Assembly: GCA_021464415.1 (NCBI GenBank)
Contig: CM038466.1
Coordinates: 52,362,039 to 52,426,038, forward strand
DNA from: Lonicera japonica
Lineage: Eukaryota; Streptophyta; Magnoliopsida; Dipsacales; Caprifoliaceae
DNA length: 64,000 nt
Direction: 5' to 3'
Part shown: one piece after another, positions 12,941 through 25,800 of the stretch
How the letters are laid out: every line of letters starts with the position of its first letter
Numbering within the stretch: position 1 is the first letter of the stretch
Made by a program: the position numbers and the translations under genes
The notes under the pieces: generated by a model
What the model was told of the DNA's origin: nothing
Databases searched by the model: none
Seen by the model: only the letters and a program-made list of their open reading frames with translations

Positions 12941-15342
12941 ATGGAAAATTTGGACAATGAAGTAGGGGGAAGCCGCAAAAATATAGATTTCGATATAGCC
13001 AGTTCTAATGTAGACATAGACTTGGAAGGAAACTGTGGTTTTGCTACTGGGATTTACAATCCTCAAGTAGCGGATGATCTGAGGCCAAGAAAAGGGCAAG
13101 AGTTTCTTAAATTAGATGATGTTGCTGCGTTCTACAAAGCTTATGCTAAAGAAGCTGGTTTTAGTGTACGGAGTTGGTCTTCAAAAAAAAATAAGGAAGG
13201 TACCGAGATCATGAGGAAGGAGTTTGTTTGTTCTAAGCAAGGAAAATATTCGAAAAGTGCTGGTGTTGGTAAGAAAAGACATCGGGGAAGCTTCGCTGAG
13301 GGTTGTAATGCCAAACTTGCGGTTTTAAAGTCAAATTCGGATTCTTTCAAAGTTAGTGTTTTTGTTGAGGGGCATAGCCACCCACTATCAACCTCGGGAA
13401 CGAGTCACCTTTTAAGGTCTACTCAGCAATTGTCCATGGCCAATGTAACCCCACATCAACAATCTAGTTTTCTGGAAGTGCAAACCGGAGGTATAGAAAA
13501 CGTTGGGTGTGCACAAAGAGATTTTTATAACGATGAAAGGGATAAGCTTACCGATATGAAGAGGCATGATGGAGACATATTCTTTGAGTATTTGAAATTT
13601 GAACGAGAAAAGAATCGATCATTTACTTTTAAAATTGAGGCTGACGATGAAGACAATATTACTCGTTGTTTTTGGTCCGATGCAACTTCAAGGCATGCTT
13701 ACAAGTTTTATGGTGATGTTCTAATCTTTGATATTACATATAACACCAATCGTTACGGCTTGATATTTGCAACAATAATGGGGGTTAATAATCATGGTCA
13801 AACAATTGTTTTTGCTTGTGCATTCTTGAATAGGGAGAGCATTGATTCTTTTGTATGGCTATTTAATCAATTTTTGAAAAGTATGTCCGGCTCTGCCCCG
13901 AAGATGATTATTACTGATCAACACCCAGCTATGACCAAGGCAATATCTATTGTTCTTCCAGATACATTTCACGGGTATTCTAGTTGGCATATACTAATGA
14001 AATTTTCAGAGAAAATTGATGCGGCCAAGTATAGTATTTACTATAAGGAGTTCTCGGCTTGTATATGGAACTCAGAGAGTCCTGAAGAGTTTGACTCTGA
14101 ATGGGAAAGTCTTATTAAAAGAAGTGGGTTACAAGGAAACACGTGGTTGCAAGACATGTATGATCTTCGTTCAAGATGGATTCCTGCGTATGTTAATCAC
14201 AATTTTTCAGCTGGCATGTTAAGTAGCCAACAAGCTGAAAGTGGTTATGCATTTTTCAAGGAATTTGTTTCGATGAACAATTCTTTAGTAGATTTTATGG
14301 TACGGTTTGATAGGGGACTTGCATGCCTACGTAATGAAGAATTGATTGCCAACCACAAAGATACAATTGAGAAGCCGAAAATTAGAATAAATCATAACTT
14401 TTTGGTGCAAATGGCTGATATTTACACACATGAAATGTTTTATAAATTTCAAGATGAATTGTGTGAGAGTTTTCGTTATAAGTTCCAGTTTGTTAAGGAA
14501 AGTGATAACCATCGTGTGTATCAGATTCAAAAAAGGAATGTCGAAACAAGTAAAGTTCGAGAAATCCTTTACGAGAAGGACTTGGATTTTGCTTCTTGTA
14601 GTTGTAAAAAGTTTGCTAGCACCGGAATCCCTTGTAGGCACATCCATGCATATTTGGCAAAATTTCATGATCTTGGTATGATGCCTGATAAATATATTCT
14701 GAAGAGGTGGACTAAGTCCACAAAATCTAGGAAAGTGATAAATGATTATGGCTTGTGCATAGTTGATGACACACCTTTTTTGTTGAAGCGGAGTCAATTA
14801 ATCCAATCTACTTTGGATGTTGTTGACAAGGCCCTAGTATGTGAGGAAACACGCAAGATCTATATTGATGGATTGCGTAGCATTACTGAGCAAATTGACC
14901 AATTCATTAGTAACCGCCCAATTGAATGGGTATCTAGCGAGAAAAGTAATCCACTAGGTGGTTGTGCTACTAGTTCGCATGCTTCTTGTAGTTTTGAGAA
15001 TAATCACAATGAACCTAGTCAAGTGGGAGCAAAAATGTGTGAGAAAAAGCTCAAAGGAGGGAAAAAGAAGGTACTAAATAGCGCCAAAAATCAAAAAGTT
15101 AGACGTTGCCATGGTTGTGGTAAAATTGGCCAAGCACATGATAAAAGAAATTGTCCGGCAATTTTGAATCAGTAAGTAAATTAATTTATTATTTTTGTTG
15201 TCTTATTTTTCTCATTATAACATAATCTTGATTTTTGTTTATGTTTCCTTGATGTAGGCCTGCCCCGTGCAACAAAGATGGAGCTTTGGGTGAGGATAAT
15301 GGGCCATCAACAGAAGATGAGGATGAAGTAAGTCTAAATTGA
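12941..15342 (+). CDS. FAR1/FHY3-related (FRS) protein, MULE-transposase-derived
   Basis: Two coding exons are proposed: 12941-15171 and 15258-15342. The start is the ATG at 12941, because TAA at 12923 closes the frame upstream; a probable leader intron ends at the AG before 12918. Unspliced, the frame stops at 15175 (744 residues). Splicing at CA/GTAAGT and TGTAG/G gives 771 residues with an acidic tail. Domains: N-terminal FAR1 zinc finger (Cys97, Cys122, His145, His147, from about residue 55); MULE transposase core with FDITYNTNRYG (Asp264), IITDQ (Asp326) and SQQAES (Glu434) as candidate DDE residues; SWIM finger CxC-x9-CxH (Cys553, Cys555, Cys565, His567); terminal zinc knuckle (Cys723, Cys726, His733, Cys738). 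FRS proteins are plant transcription factors descended from MULE transposases; FHY3 and FAR1 act in phytochrome A signalling. The usual CKWHI-type motif reads SSWHI here. A recent transposase rather than a domesticated FRS cannot be excluded; see the flanking inverted sequences. Confidence 0.9.
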
Positions 15343-15384
15343 CAAATTTTGGATTTGTGTATTTGTTGACATATGGTGGTGAAT

Positions 15385-15805
15385 CTTTGAAGGAGAAAGT
15401 TTGTATTTTGTTTACTTGAATTTGGAGTATTTGAAAAAATTGTGTGGATCTTTGAATGACGAATGTTTATATTTTGTTATCTTGAATTTGGAATATTTGA
15501 ATGGTGTGGACCTTTGAATGAAAAAAGTTCGTATTTTGTTAGCTTGAATTTGAATTATTTGAAAGAACTGTGGATCTTTGAGCAGGGAACTTTGTATTTT
15601 GTTTACTTGAATTTGTAGTATTTGAAAGAATTTTATTTTTGAAAGTACTGTGAATCTTTGAGTGAGGAATTTGTTTACTTGAATTTGGAGTATTTGAAAG
15701 AATTTTGTGGATTTTTGAATGACAAAGTTTGTATTTTGTTAGCTAAGTTTGGAGTATTTGAAAGAATTGCGCAGATCTTTGAATGAGGAAGTTTGTATTT
15801 TATTC
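15385..15805. repeat. imperfect tandem repeat downstream of FRS gene
   Basis: About six degenerate copies of a 65-75 base unit with the core words TTGAATTTGGAGTATTTGAA, GTGGATCTTTGAATGA and AAGTTTGTATTTTGTTTAC. The array starts about 45 bases after the proposed stop and would lie in the 3' untranslated region. Copies differ by indels and point changes, so the array is not recent. Confidence 0.85.
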
Positions 15806-16378
15806 ACGACAAAAGTCATTCCAAAATACAAATTCTATACAGCATTTATGTTCAATTGCATTGCATCCTGATTCATTACAAAACAGAGAGAAAGAAGTGC
15901 ATTACATACATCATGTCTTTTATGACAAAATATATAGACAAGATCAAAGATGTAACAATCAATATCTTCCACAGCACACTTTCACTCCTTGTGTTAGCTT
16001 CGCCAACGACCAAATCACGCAATGCAGTACATTCCTCTAGTATCGCAATGGTATTTGATGATACCGAACCAATCCAAGAAAGTACCAGACCTTTGCCATC
16101 TACACTAAATCAGAGTACACTTAAGGATACCAACAAAAAGAAAAATTCAATGAAACAGTTAACAACAGATTGCATAATAGCAGATTATAGAACTGAGTCC
16201 AGTAGCAAATTTACAAGCAATGCACTGACAAAATTTATAAAATTCACTTTACATAACAAATTAAGTATACAACTCGTCAAACATGGGCATCACAAACAGA
16301 AGATGTCCTACAAGATCAAATATATTAATACATCAGCCCTTCTCTTACCAATTTTTTGAGCACCAAACACGACCAAGT

Positions 16379-16619
16379 GACCAACCATTTTGAAAGAGTA
16401 AACAGATGAACATTTTAATAAAATTTGGTGAAATTTTGATGAAACTAGACATCCAAAATTTCAATGCCAGAAAGTGCACACATATACCAATTTTTTAGTT
16501 AAACTTAAAGCTGAATTTTTTGATAGAATTTGGTGAAAATAATCTACTAATCGTGGAGATTAGTTTCACAAAGTTGTATTAAAAAATAAATCATTCTTTT
16601 ACCCCTTCAAAATGGTCCG
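16379..16619. mobile_element. foldback MITE family, copy 2
   Basis: Left end GACCAACCATTTTGAAAG and right end CCTTCAAAATGGTCCG are inverted; the interior has AATAAAATTTGGTGAAAT and TTGATAGAATTTGGTGAAAA. Same family as 10872-11182. Confidence 0.6.
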
Positions 16620-16699
16620 TACACATTTGGTTCTGAAAAAATTAGTCTATTGTATATACGAAGTGATGTATCAACAAGAAGAATACTTCTCTAATTTAT

Positions 16700-16905
16700 T
16701 GCCAATACATAACCACAAGAGAGTTACCCGGTAGCTAGCCACCATAGGTTCAGAAAATCGGGCTCGACTAGAGCTTCCCGGGTCGAGTTTCGGTAGATGT
16801 AAAATCGCTGATAGCCAGCCGTTAGCACACTCTACAAAAGGAATTAATTAAGATGCGCGAAAACTAGCCCATACACCCGTGACTTAAACCCAAAAAAAAA
16901 AATGG
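16700..16905 (+). mobile_element. possible worn SINE
   Basis: The segment AAGATGCGCGAAAACTAGCC followed by CATACACCCGTGACTTAAA and an A-run resembles the conserved 3' end of tRNA-derived plant SINEs (compare the better copy at 31464-31722). The 5' promoter half is not convincing. Confidence 0.35.
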
Positions 16906-17259
16906 AAATACGTGACAAAATACATCAATTGTTATGTTGGGTACGAATTCATTTTTGTAATCTTGGTGCAATGAGTGTGCTTAATTTATACGTAATCATA
17001 GAACATTTGTAGAGAGAGAAATTGATTACCCACCTCAAATTATCAAGGTCCGAATTCAAAGATTGAGAGACGACTTTGGGTGGGTTTTAGCAGACTTCGA
17101 TTACACATATTTCGAACAGATTAGGGTTCTATTTGGGAGAGAAATCGAAGATTGAGAGTCGACTTTGGGTGGGTTTGAGAGAGAAAGGAGAAATTGCGAT
17201 CATTTTGGTGGAGAAGAAGAGGGAGAGGGAGTGAAAATACGTTGCTCAGATTAATCTGT

Positions 17260-18100
17260 TTTCTTTTCATTTTTCTTTTTTTAATTTATTTTAGTACTTA
17301 AAATTGGGTTTGTTAACGCACATTCGAATTTGGTCCCGTGCTTAATAGTGTGAGTTGTTACTTAAGTTATTAAAGTTCAAGCCCCTCCTTTTATCCAAAA
17401 ATTTATCGGATCTTATCATCGTTTTATATTAAAAAATTTGGATCTGTTTGGACTTTGGATACACCATTTGCACCAACCTTTTTCTATCCCGTTCGTATAA
17501 AAATCTTACATGAATAGTCCATCATCGCTTCATATAAAAAAAATGATACACCATTTCCACCAAATTGAGAAATCCACTATATATTTTGAGTTGTCACAGA
17601 TTAATCTATTTAACCAAAAGAGTTGGCCTAATGGTATAAATTACTATTGAATTCCTGGGTAGAAAACGATTTATGTATTCGGACATCCCAAATTAGATTT
17701 CTCCTCGAAACTAATCCTATAACTCATGTGTTATAGAGACAACACGCGGAAAATAAAAAAAAATTAGTCGATTTGAAATTTTCACAAGAATTGAGAGCCT
17801 AAGTTTATCTAGTTTTAAAAGGTACTCCAAATTTTATTATTGTTATTTTTTTTTCTTTTTTTGACTAATATAATTAGTGCAACAAACAACATAAAATACA
17901 AGCAAAGTGCATCTCATTTTCTTGTTCTTTTTGTAGTCTAAGTTAGAGAATGTTCAAGTTAGTTTTCGCACACCTCGACTAATATTTGTTTGCAAGAGTA
18001 GATAACGCATTGCTCGCCAAGTGTACCTCATTTTTGTTTAGTAGACTACATTTTATAAACCGAATAAGTAAACTTTACAACATAAGCAAATAAGTTTCAA
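17260..18100. other. intergenic, no gene seen
   Basis: AT-rich sequence without a credible ORF. Near 17620 there is GGCCTAATGGTATAAATTA, which resembles the A-box start of a SINE, but no body or tail follows. Confidence 0.5.
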
Positions 18101-18103
18101 ACC

Positions 18104-18175
18104 GGTTCTATGGTGTAGTGGTTAGCACTCCAGACTTTGAATCTGGCGACCTGGGTTCGAATCCCGGTAGGACCT
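18104..18175 (+). tRNA. tRNA-Gln (anticodon TTG)
   Basis: A complete cloverleaf: acceptor stem GGTTCTA paired with TAGGACC, D arm with TAGTGGTTAGCA (A box), anticodon stem CCAGA/TCTGG around loop CTTTGAA with anticodon TTG, T arm GGGTTCGAATCCC (B box), discriminator T, then a T-run that would stop RNA polymerase III. No intron. Confidence 0.97.
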
Positions 18176-18179
18176 TTTT

Positions 18180-19640
18180 GGCCCCTCATGTTTACTTGCA
18201 GTTTCAGAAACTACCTATCTTGATTTGGCTTATTAATTTTAAACTTAATTTAGCATTCCATCCATAAATTTTCGGGCCACATTTTTAAAAACTATTACTA
18301 AAACAACATGAAAAACCAAAAAATGCTATAGTTTGTTAAAAAATATATGCAATATATTATTAGAATTTCAAGCAAAAAATACAATTAGTGTATAAAAAGA
18401 TAAATAATAAGTGTGATTAGGCTTGCCCAAGATATAGCGACCAACGCATCCGCTTTGTGCTTTTAAATTTTTGAACTTTTAAGAGACCCTAGATTTTTTT
18501 GTGTATATATATAATGTTATGTTAAAATATAAAAGCCCACTTATATAAAAGTTCAATTTTCGCAAAAACAAAACAAAAAAAAAGCCTCACTCAAATAACG
18601 AAAACCCACATATGTTGAAGCTGCTGCTTTTTTGGTTGATTAAAATTGATAAGTAGGAGGTGGCACCCCACATATCTTTGAGGAATATTGAACATTTATT
18701 TGATAGAGTGAGTTACTTTCTTGTTGAACCCAACAACAAGAGATAACATCTCCCATAAATTGGGAGGCAATACCTAAATTAGCACCAAGCGTCTTAAAAG
18801 GGACTTGAACCCAAGTATGAAGGAAAACGATTACTCTTGCCATTATGTCATAACACTTGGTGGTACTCCCTTAGAGCTTCACTGCTTCAACCACTAATTT
18901 AGTTTAGTTTAGTGATCCAAACTATTAATAAAAGCTATAACCAGTGACATTAATGTTAGGGCAGTAGCTTTCTTCGCATTGGCTCTTAAGTAACAATTAA
19001 ATTAATTAGGAAAGATCAAGCACCATAAATTTAAAAAAAAAACGTAGAGACAAATTGATTGGGGCCGATTTTTAAAATTTGCCTTACACCACCAAGACTT
19101 CCAAACCGATCCTAAATGAGATGGTTTGGTTTGTTTTACTCCGGCCCAATTTTTACTTCTATAAACTAAAGATTGAACCAAAGTTTATTTTTATTTCAAT
19201 AAAGTTTCACATTGTTAAAATTTTAAATCGAACTAGACCGCACGTTGTTAAAAAACTAACCAAAATATACCCATTTGAATAAGTATGATCAATATGATAA
19301 ATCCGATCAATTTTATGCACACCTCTACTTAAAAATCAAAAATCAAAACTCATGACTTTTTAGCCCATTATCCATGATAATCCCATAATTTGATTACAAA
19401 CATTATTACATATATGTAGCATATACGGAGTATACGAACAAAAAAATATATAATATTTAATAAATATTACATAAATATTTTGCGGCCAGCATTAATTTGC
19501 ACAATTGCTTGCGCTTTGGCAGAAAACAGATGTAAATTTCACCATCCAAAGCTGACTAGTATAACTCTGTTTTTCTTGCAGCAAAATGGAAACTTGTGGA
19601 CATGAGAGAAACAGAGTGGAACCCATCACTTTTCCACATG
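18180..19640. other. intergenic between tRNA-Gln and CAO
   Basis: AT-rich sequence with no supported gene. The short minus-strand ORF around 18640-18843 resembles nothing I know. The last 180 bases before CAO are less AT-biased and probably contain its promoter. Confidence 0.5.
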
Positions 19641-19684
19641 TCCATCAATGGCTGGCCAATTGAGATTGCATGTATTACCAACCT

Positions 19685-19690
19685 CTTATC
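19685..19690 (-). promoter_or_regulatory. I-box-like GATAAG upstream of CAO
   Basis: CTTATC on the plus strand (GATAAG on the minus strand), 136 bases before the CAO start. GATAAG cores are common in promoters of light-regulated photosynthesis genes. A six-base match alone is weak; it is listed because of the gene's role. Confidence 0.3.
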
Positions 19691-19820
19691 AGAAAGAAAA
19701 TCCCTTTCCCCCATTAAAATCTACCTCTTCCACTAGAACAGATAGAAAATCCATTTTCATTCTCTCTCCTCCAGCTCTTTCTCTCTCTAGTTTCTTTTTT
19801 TTCCCAGTCAGCTTTGAAAT

Positions 19821-22800
19821 ATGTCAGCCATTGCTACAGCTGCAGCTCTGTCTCTGCCAATCTCAATCTATAGATCATCGAAGTTAAACACCAAAAGGGT
19901 ATGTTTCTTTTAATTCTTGATTATGATTGGTTCATTTTGAATTAATGAATTATAAATTTGTGTATTTATAAATAATTGAATTCTAATTTATGAAGTATTT
20001 GGAAGACACAAATGAATTTTTTTAAATATTAGAATAAAAGCATGTTATAAATTATTTCATGTTATTTAGACGTATCAACGCCAAGTGTAAACACTAGGTC
20101 TCCTTAAAGTACAGAGTTAAAGTGAATTTTTAAGTTTTGGAATTAAATTTTTTTAAAATTTTACTTAAAATGATTTAATTTGAGTTCTCATTAATTGACT
20201 TGAATCATCATGTTTATGATTGTTTAATTGTAAATTGCCCATGCTAAATTGTCTAATTCCCAATTTGAGGGAGAGCAAACAGGCCCTTATATGTTTTGTG
20301 GGTATTACATTTTGTTGAAATTTTAGTCTAATTTTAGTCTATGGTTTTTGATATGTTTAGAGGCTAAAATTTTGTGGGTGTGTATTGAATAGTGGTAATT
20401 GGTGAATTTAGTTGAGTTGGTTGATTTGTTAGGTAGCATGTAAATGGAATTTTAGAAGTACTTGCTCTGCATTTGTGAGTCAAGAATTGCTTTGGTTCTT
20501 GTCTCTTACTCGTAAGTTCTCCCCAAAATCGCCGGCAAACAAGGCCTTCAGGGTGTGTTTGGTTACACTTCTTTCCCATAAAATGCATATATGTATGTAA
20601 AATTACATTTCCGTTTGAATCTTAAAAGCTGCAGCTTCAGCGTTACCCCATGGAATAGTGTAGGCCTTTCAAAGAGAAAACAACATCCTTCCTAAGTTTC
20701 TATTTTCCATGTAACCCAAGGAATTCAATTCTTTTCCATGTAAGCCAATTAAGTAAACTCTTAGATATAGAACTTTTAATTGCTTTTGTAAGACTATTCT
20801 TGATTAAAGTGGAATAATAAAGGAAAGCCGATTGAAGTTATATGATCAGTTAACTTAATAATGGATTCAATTATGTACTCAACCACATAAGTCATGATCG
20901 TTCCAATTGTCCCCCAGCTAAATGTGTATCATCGGCTAAATTTACTAAATCTGGACAGAAACTTATTTATCAATTAGTTGAATCAGTCAAATGAGACTCG
21001 TGACTTTGATATGCGGTTGTATCATGTTAAATGCGCCTAGTTAACTGTAACGGAACATGATTTTTCAGTCATCATGGTTGATATATTGCTAAAGATGTGT
21101 TGGATGTTTTTTAATCTCAGGGAATTAGAGGATTTCGCGTGTTTGCTATATATGGGGAGGAAAGTGGATTAGTAAACAAGAAAAACCAATGGAGTGCCAT
21201 ATTCGATGTGGAAGATCCAAGGTCTAAAGTCCCACAAGTTAAAGGAAAATTCTTGGATGTAAATCAAGCTCTAGAACTTGCAAGATTCGATATTCAATAT
21301 TGTGATTGGCGGGCTCGTCAAGATCTTCTTACAATCATGCTCCTTCACGAAAAGGTCTTCCATTAGTTTATAATCATTCTTCACCTTTCATATTGTAGTG
21401 TGCTGATGTCCGTTTGATAAAGAAATAGGAAAATGACTTTTAGAGCATCACTAGATTTATGAGAAGATAGAAAAATAGATAAGTGATTTGGTGAGATGCT
21501 CTCCATTTTTTTCTCATTTTTCATGGAATTTTTTGTTTACCCACCACTCAAAGAATTGAATTCCATGAAAAAAACCAAAAAAAAATTGATAGAAGATTTC
21601 ACCAATCACACCTCTTTTTCCAGCTTTTGTGCTTCCCTGGAATCAGAATTCAGTAATTTCACATAAAAGTTTTGAGATTTACCAAAGGAATTGGCATCCT
21701 CTGATCAAACTCTTGACATGAATTATGAGTCTTTGAACGTGAATTTACCAATTTAAAATTCCTAGAAGCACAAAACCTCATGGCACTTTTTTGTTAATTA
21801 ATGTTTTTGAGTAGAATTGGAATATAGTTTCATTTATCTCATATCTGATAGTGCTCTTTTGACTTTGCCCCCTATTTGTAATGCGAAATTAGACTTACCC
21901 CTATTTTCAAAGAATTACATAAAAGTGGGGGGCAATGTCTAATTAATTTTTTTTAACGTAATTCTTTGACTTAACCCCCAATTTCTACGTAATTCTTTGA
22001 GATTCACCCACATGTAGGGGCAGAGCCATTGATTACGAAAACAGGGGGTAAATTTAATTTTGCATTTGAATTGGGGGCAAATAAAAAAACTTCTATCTAA
22101 TATTCAAAACTTTGGCTCTAAATTTTGTTTTTATTTCATTTTCTTATGAAATGACATTCCTGTTGGTCTATCCTTTTCATTATTGCAAATCTTTTGGCGT
22201 ATTTTCTCACTTTTGGAGATGTGGATGTAGGTTGTGGATGTTTTAAACCCTCTAGCTCGAGATTACAAATCCATCGGTACCATAAAGAACGAGCTTGCCG
22301 AGTTGCAAGAAGAGCTTTCAAAAGCCCATAAACAGGTCTGGAAAATATGCTTAACGAAATATAATCTTGTGACTTACAGTTTTAATTCTCTGGGCATGTT
22401 TGATAGTACTTCTTTTCCACGAAAAGTGCCTGAGATTCCATATCTTCAATCTTTTGTTGTGTTTGCATTAAGTTTTTCAAGCAATCAATTCTAATTTTCC
22501 ATAGCTTAAGATTTTCGTTTCCCTGGAATCTTTTGCCACCTCTCCCCAAGTTTTTATTTCCCTGGAAATGCTTTTATGTAATATAATTCTAAGGAATTCA
22601 ATTATTTCCAAATAAAACAAATCAAGTGCCCTTAGTGTCTGATTGATTGCAAGCATGGGATTGGGTGAAAAGAAATTTAATCCAGATCATTGCCTAGTTG
22701 GTTTTTGGGAGAAGTTTTCCATGGAAAAAGCATTTAAGGGTGTTTGTTTGCTTCTATTGTAGATGGAAAATACTTACGTTTTCCATGTAATTATGATATA

Positions 22801-25800
22801 ATTTCCAACTTTTGGCATTTGACTGCACAATATTTCACTAAGAATCCAACTTTTGGCTTTAGACAGATTTTCCATGCAACCAAAAATTAAGAAAACCAAG
22901 AGAGAAAATAAAAGTTGGGAAAGGAAAATGAACATGAGTGTGTTGTACCACGGAATTGAATTCAACGGAAAGCTTAGACAATCAAACTTTTACCTAGATT
23001 TTCATGGAAGGCTTTGGCAACCAAACACACCCTTACATGGAAGAATTAGTTCATATATCTAACCAATGAATGTTTACAGGTACATATATCTGAAGCAAGA
23101 GTTTCTGCAGCCGTAGATAAGATAACTTACATGGAGGAATTGGTTCATGATAGGCTCTTGCAGGATAGAAACACGAAAGAGTTAGACACATCCCTTTCTC
23201 CTAGTACGTCCACCGAATCTTTAGATACCTTAAAACGGAAAAAGATTCCTCGGAAAATCCTGAACGTGTCTGGTCCGGTCCAACCTTACCATCCCAATTT
23301 GAAGAACTTTTGGTACCCTGTTGCTTTCTCCAATGACCTCAAGGACGATACTATGGTAAGCCAAATGTTGTTAATATGTGATTCGTATTTTTATGTGTTA
23401 TAATTCTACTTAATTGATAACTAAATGCCTTAATAGACGATTACATGTACATTACAGGGACACATCACATCCAACAGACAAAAGCAAACAATATTAAGTG
23501 TCTAGCTCAGTTTTTCCAAGGAAGAAAAAATATATTTTCCACTTGTTTTTCCATTTCTTGTAGATAGTTCTGTTATCAAATTGGGGTGACGGGGTTGGGG
23601 GACTCTAACCCTGGCACATGAGGAATAAGAACAACCTTCACTGCGCCAAATACCAGATGTCTTATTTTTCCATGATTCCCTCTTTGTGGTATTTATACCC
23701 AACATTTCTATGGAACACGGGGTGGTTGGCCATATAACTTATCCAATTCCTCAAAAAGCTAGAATTTATATTCTCATCCCCCCTTTCCCAATAAATTGTA
23801 TTCCATGTAAATTATACGCATATTACAAGGAGTCTAGGACAAGTTGGATTTTACTTTACACAAAACTATCCTTCTTTGGTATTTGATTAGCACACAAAAA
23901 ATGGAGAGTACATTATTTTGTAGGTTGAAACTAAGGCCAATTGAACACCATCGAATGACATTTTCTACAGAAACCAATTATAATCTTAGATTATGTTATT
24001 GATTTTTATTTTTCAGATCCCAATGGATTGCTTTGAAGAACCTTGGGTGATGTTTCGCGGAGAAGATGGAAAACCAGGATGTGTACAAAACACTTGTGCT
24101 CACAGAGCATGCCCTCTTGATTTAGGTTCAGTGTGCGAAGGACGCATTAAATGTCCTTACCATGGTAAGACTCAAAACAAAACAATCCAATGCCAATAAG
24201 AATATATTAATGAACATTAGGCCTGGTTTGGTTAGGAGTCCATTTGATTGCAATATTGGAAAATGATTAGAAAAACAATTGAGTTTTATGAGTAGCTGAA
24301 AAAAAAAAGATACGAGTTATTTGGTGATATGTTCTTCGTCTATTTGATCTCTTTCATCGAAATTTTTTCTTAACCACTTAAGGAATTGGATTCCATGGAA
24401 AACCAAAAAAAGTGATGGAATGTCTCACCAAATTATTCATCTCATTTTCCAGCTTTGCATAAAACTTCGCTGTTTTACAATCATTTTCCCACTTTGCAAT
24501 CCAACGCACCCTCTGTTTCAAGTAAATCCCTTATGCATAATTAGAGTGCACATGCTATAATCATGCAATTTGAAACAAAATATTATAAAGTTTCAATGCT
24601 TATAGTTCGAAGACAAAGGAGAAGTGAATTTTATTAACTCATAAATAAGATCTATGGTGAAGTTACTAATCTTTTTATTGTTGTGATAAGTGAACTTTAG
24701 GTTGGGAATACTCGACGGAAGGAAAATGCGAGAAAATGCCTTCAACAAAATTTGTTAATGTTAAGATAAAAGCATTGCCGTGCTTTGAGCAAGAAGGGAT
24801 GATATGGATTTGGCCTGGCAATGACCCTCCAGCAGAAGCCATACCTTCTTTACAACCTCCTTCGGGATTTAAAATACATGCTGAGGTTTGTTATAAGTCT
24901 GTTTTGATATTTTCTTCTCTTAGTTGTAAGGGACTAAGGGTGTATTCGATTGCAAAGTTGAAAAATGATTCTAGAAACAAATAATTTTCATGAAAATATA
25001 ACTTTCCCATGGATTCTGATTCTTTGGGCGATGGATAAGTAAAATTTCAATGAAAAATAAAGAAAAGACGGAGAACATCTTAGCAAGAAACTCTTATCTT
25101 TTTCGCACTTGTAATAAAAGCTAATTGTTTTCCAATCATTAACTTTGCAATCACACGAGCCCTAAGAAGTGTATTTAATGAAGTTGAAAGATTGTATATC
25201 ATCTCAATTTTCTCATGTCCTTGGATATGACAGCTTGTGATGGATCTTCCAGTGGAACATGGGCTACTTCTTGACAACCTTTTGGATCTTGCACATGCCC
25301 CTTTCACTCACACTTCCACCTTTGCCAAGGGATGGAGTGTTCCAAGGTTTGTTACTGTACTCATTCAAATGATCCAATAAATATGAAAGTAAAATAAAGT
25401 ACTAGAGTATGACTGTTTTGTGTTAGGATCTTGGATCAGGTTGAGCCTGGGATCCAAGGCCCAATATGAATTGTTGGACATTAATGGCTGTAGTGTTGTG
25501 GGTGGGCTACTGCATGTGCCCGGGTGTGGCTGGTAGGCTCCACACTCTCGATATTTGTCTCACATCGCCTAGGTGTGGTGAACTAATGTGTTATATGTGT
25601 AGTCAGTAGTCCTTCCTAGTAAGAGATCTTTAGGGGATAAAAGCTAAGCCGTACAGACTAGGGCCAAAAGCAGAGATATCTTACTGGGTTCGACCAGGAC
25701 ATGACATGGATCTTGGTGGATTTGAGCTTGTGTTATTCGACCAGAGTAGGTTCGATAATAGATTTGTGCCCAGTGGGACTCGAGCATAGGATATGGGACT

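Larger units (their letters stand above)
12588..17241. repeat. diverged inverted sequences flanking the FRS gene
   Basis: Left arm 12588-12720 and right arm 17241-17060 share several words in the same order on opposite strands: ATTTTCACTCCC, CCCAAATGGAACCCTAATC (left) against CCCAAATAGAACCCTAATC (right), and TCTGCTCAAACCCACCCAA against TCTGCTAAAACCCACCCAA. The right arm has an extra segment of about 75 bases. This could be a worn terminal inverted repeat of a MULE around the FRS gene, or two similar leader sequences with telo-box words. No target duplication was resolved. Confidence 0.45.

Noticed and set aside
15793..16359. 188-residue plus-strand ORF downstream of the FRS gene
   Set aside because: Low-complexity composition, no domain or motif, no splice or promoter context, and it begins inside the tandem repeat. 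Probably non-coding 3' sequence.
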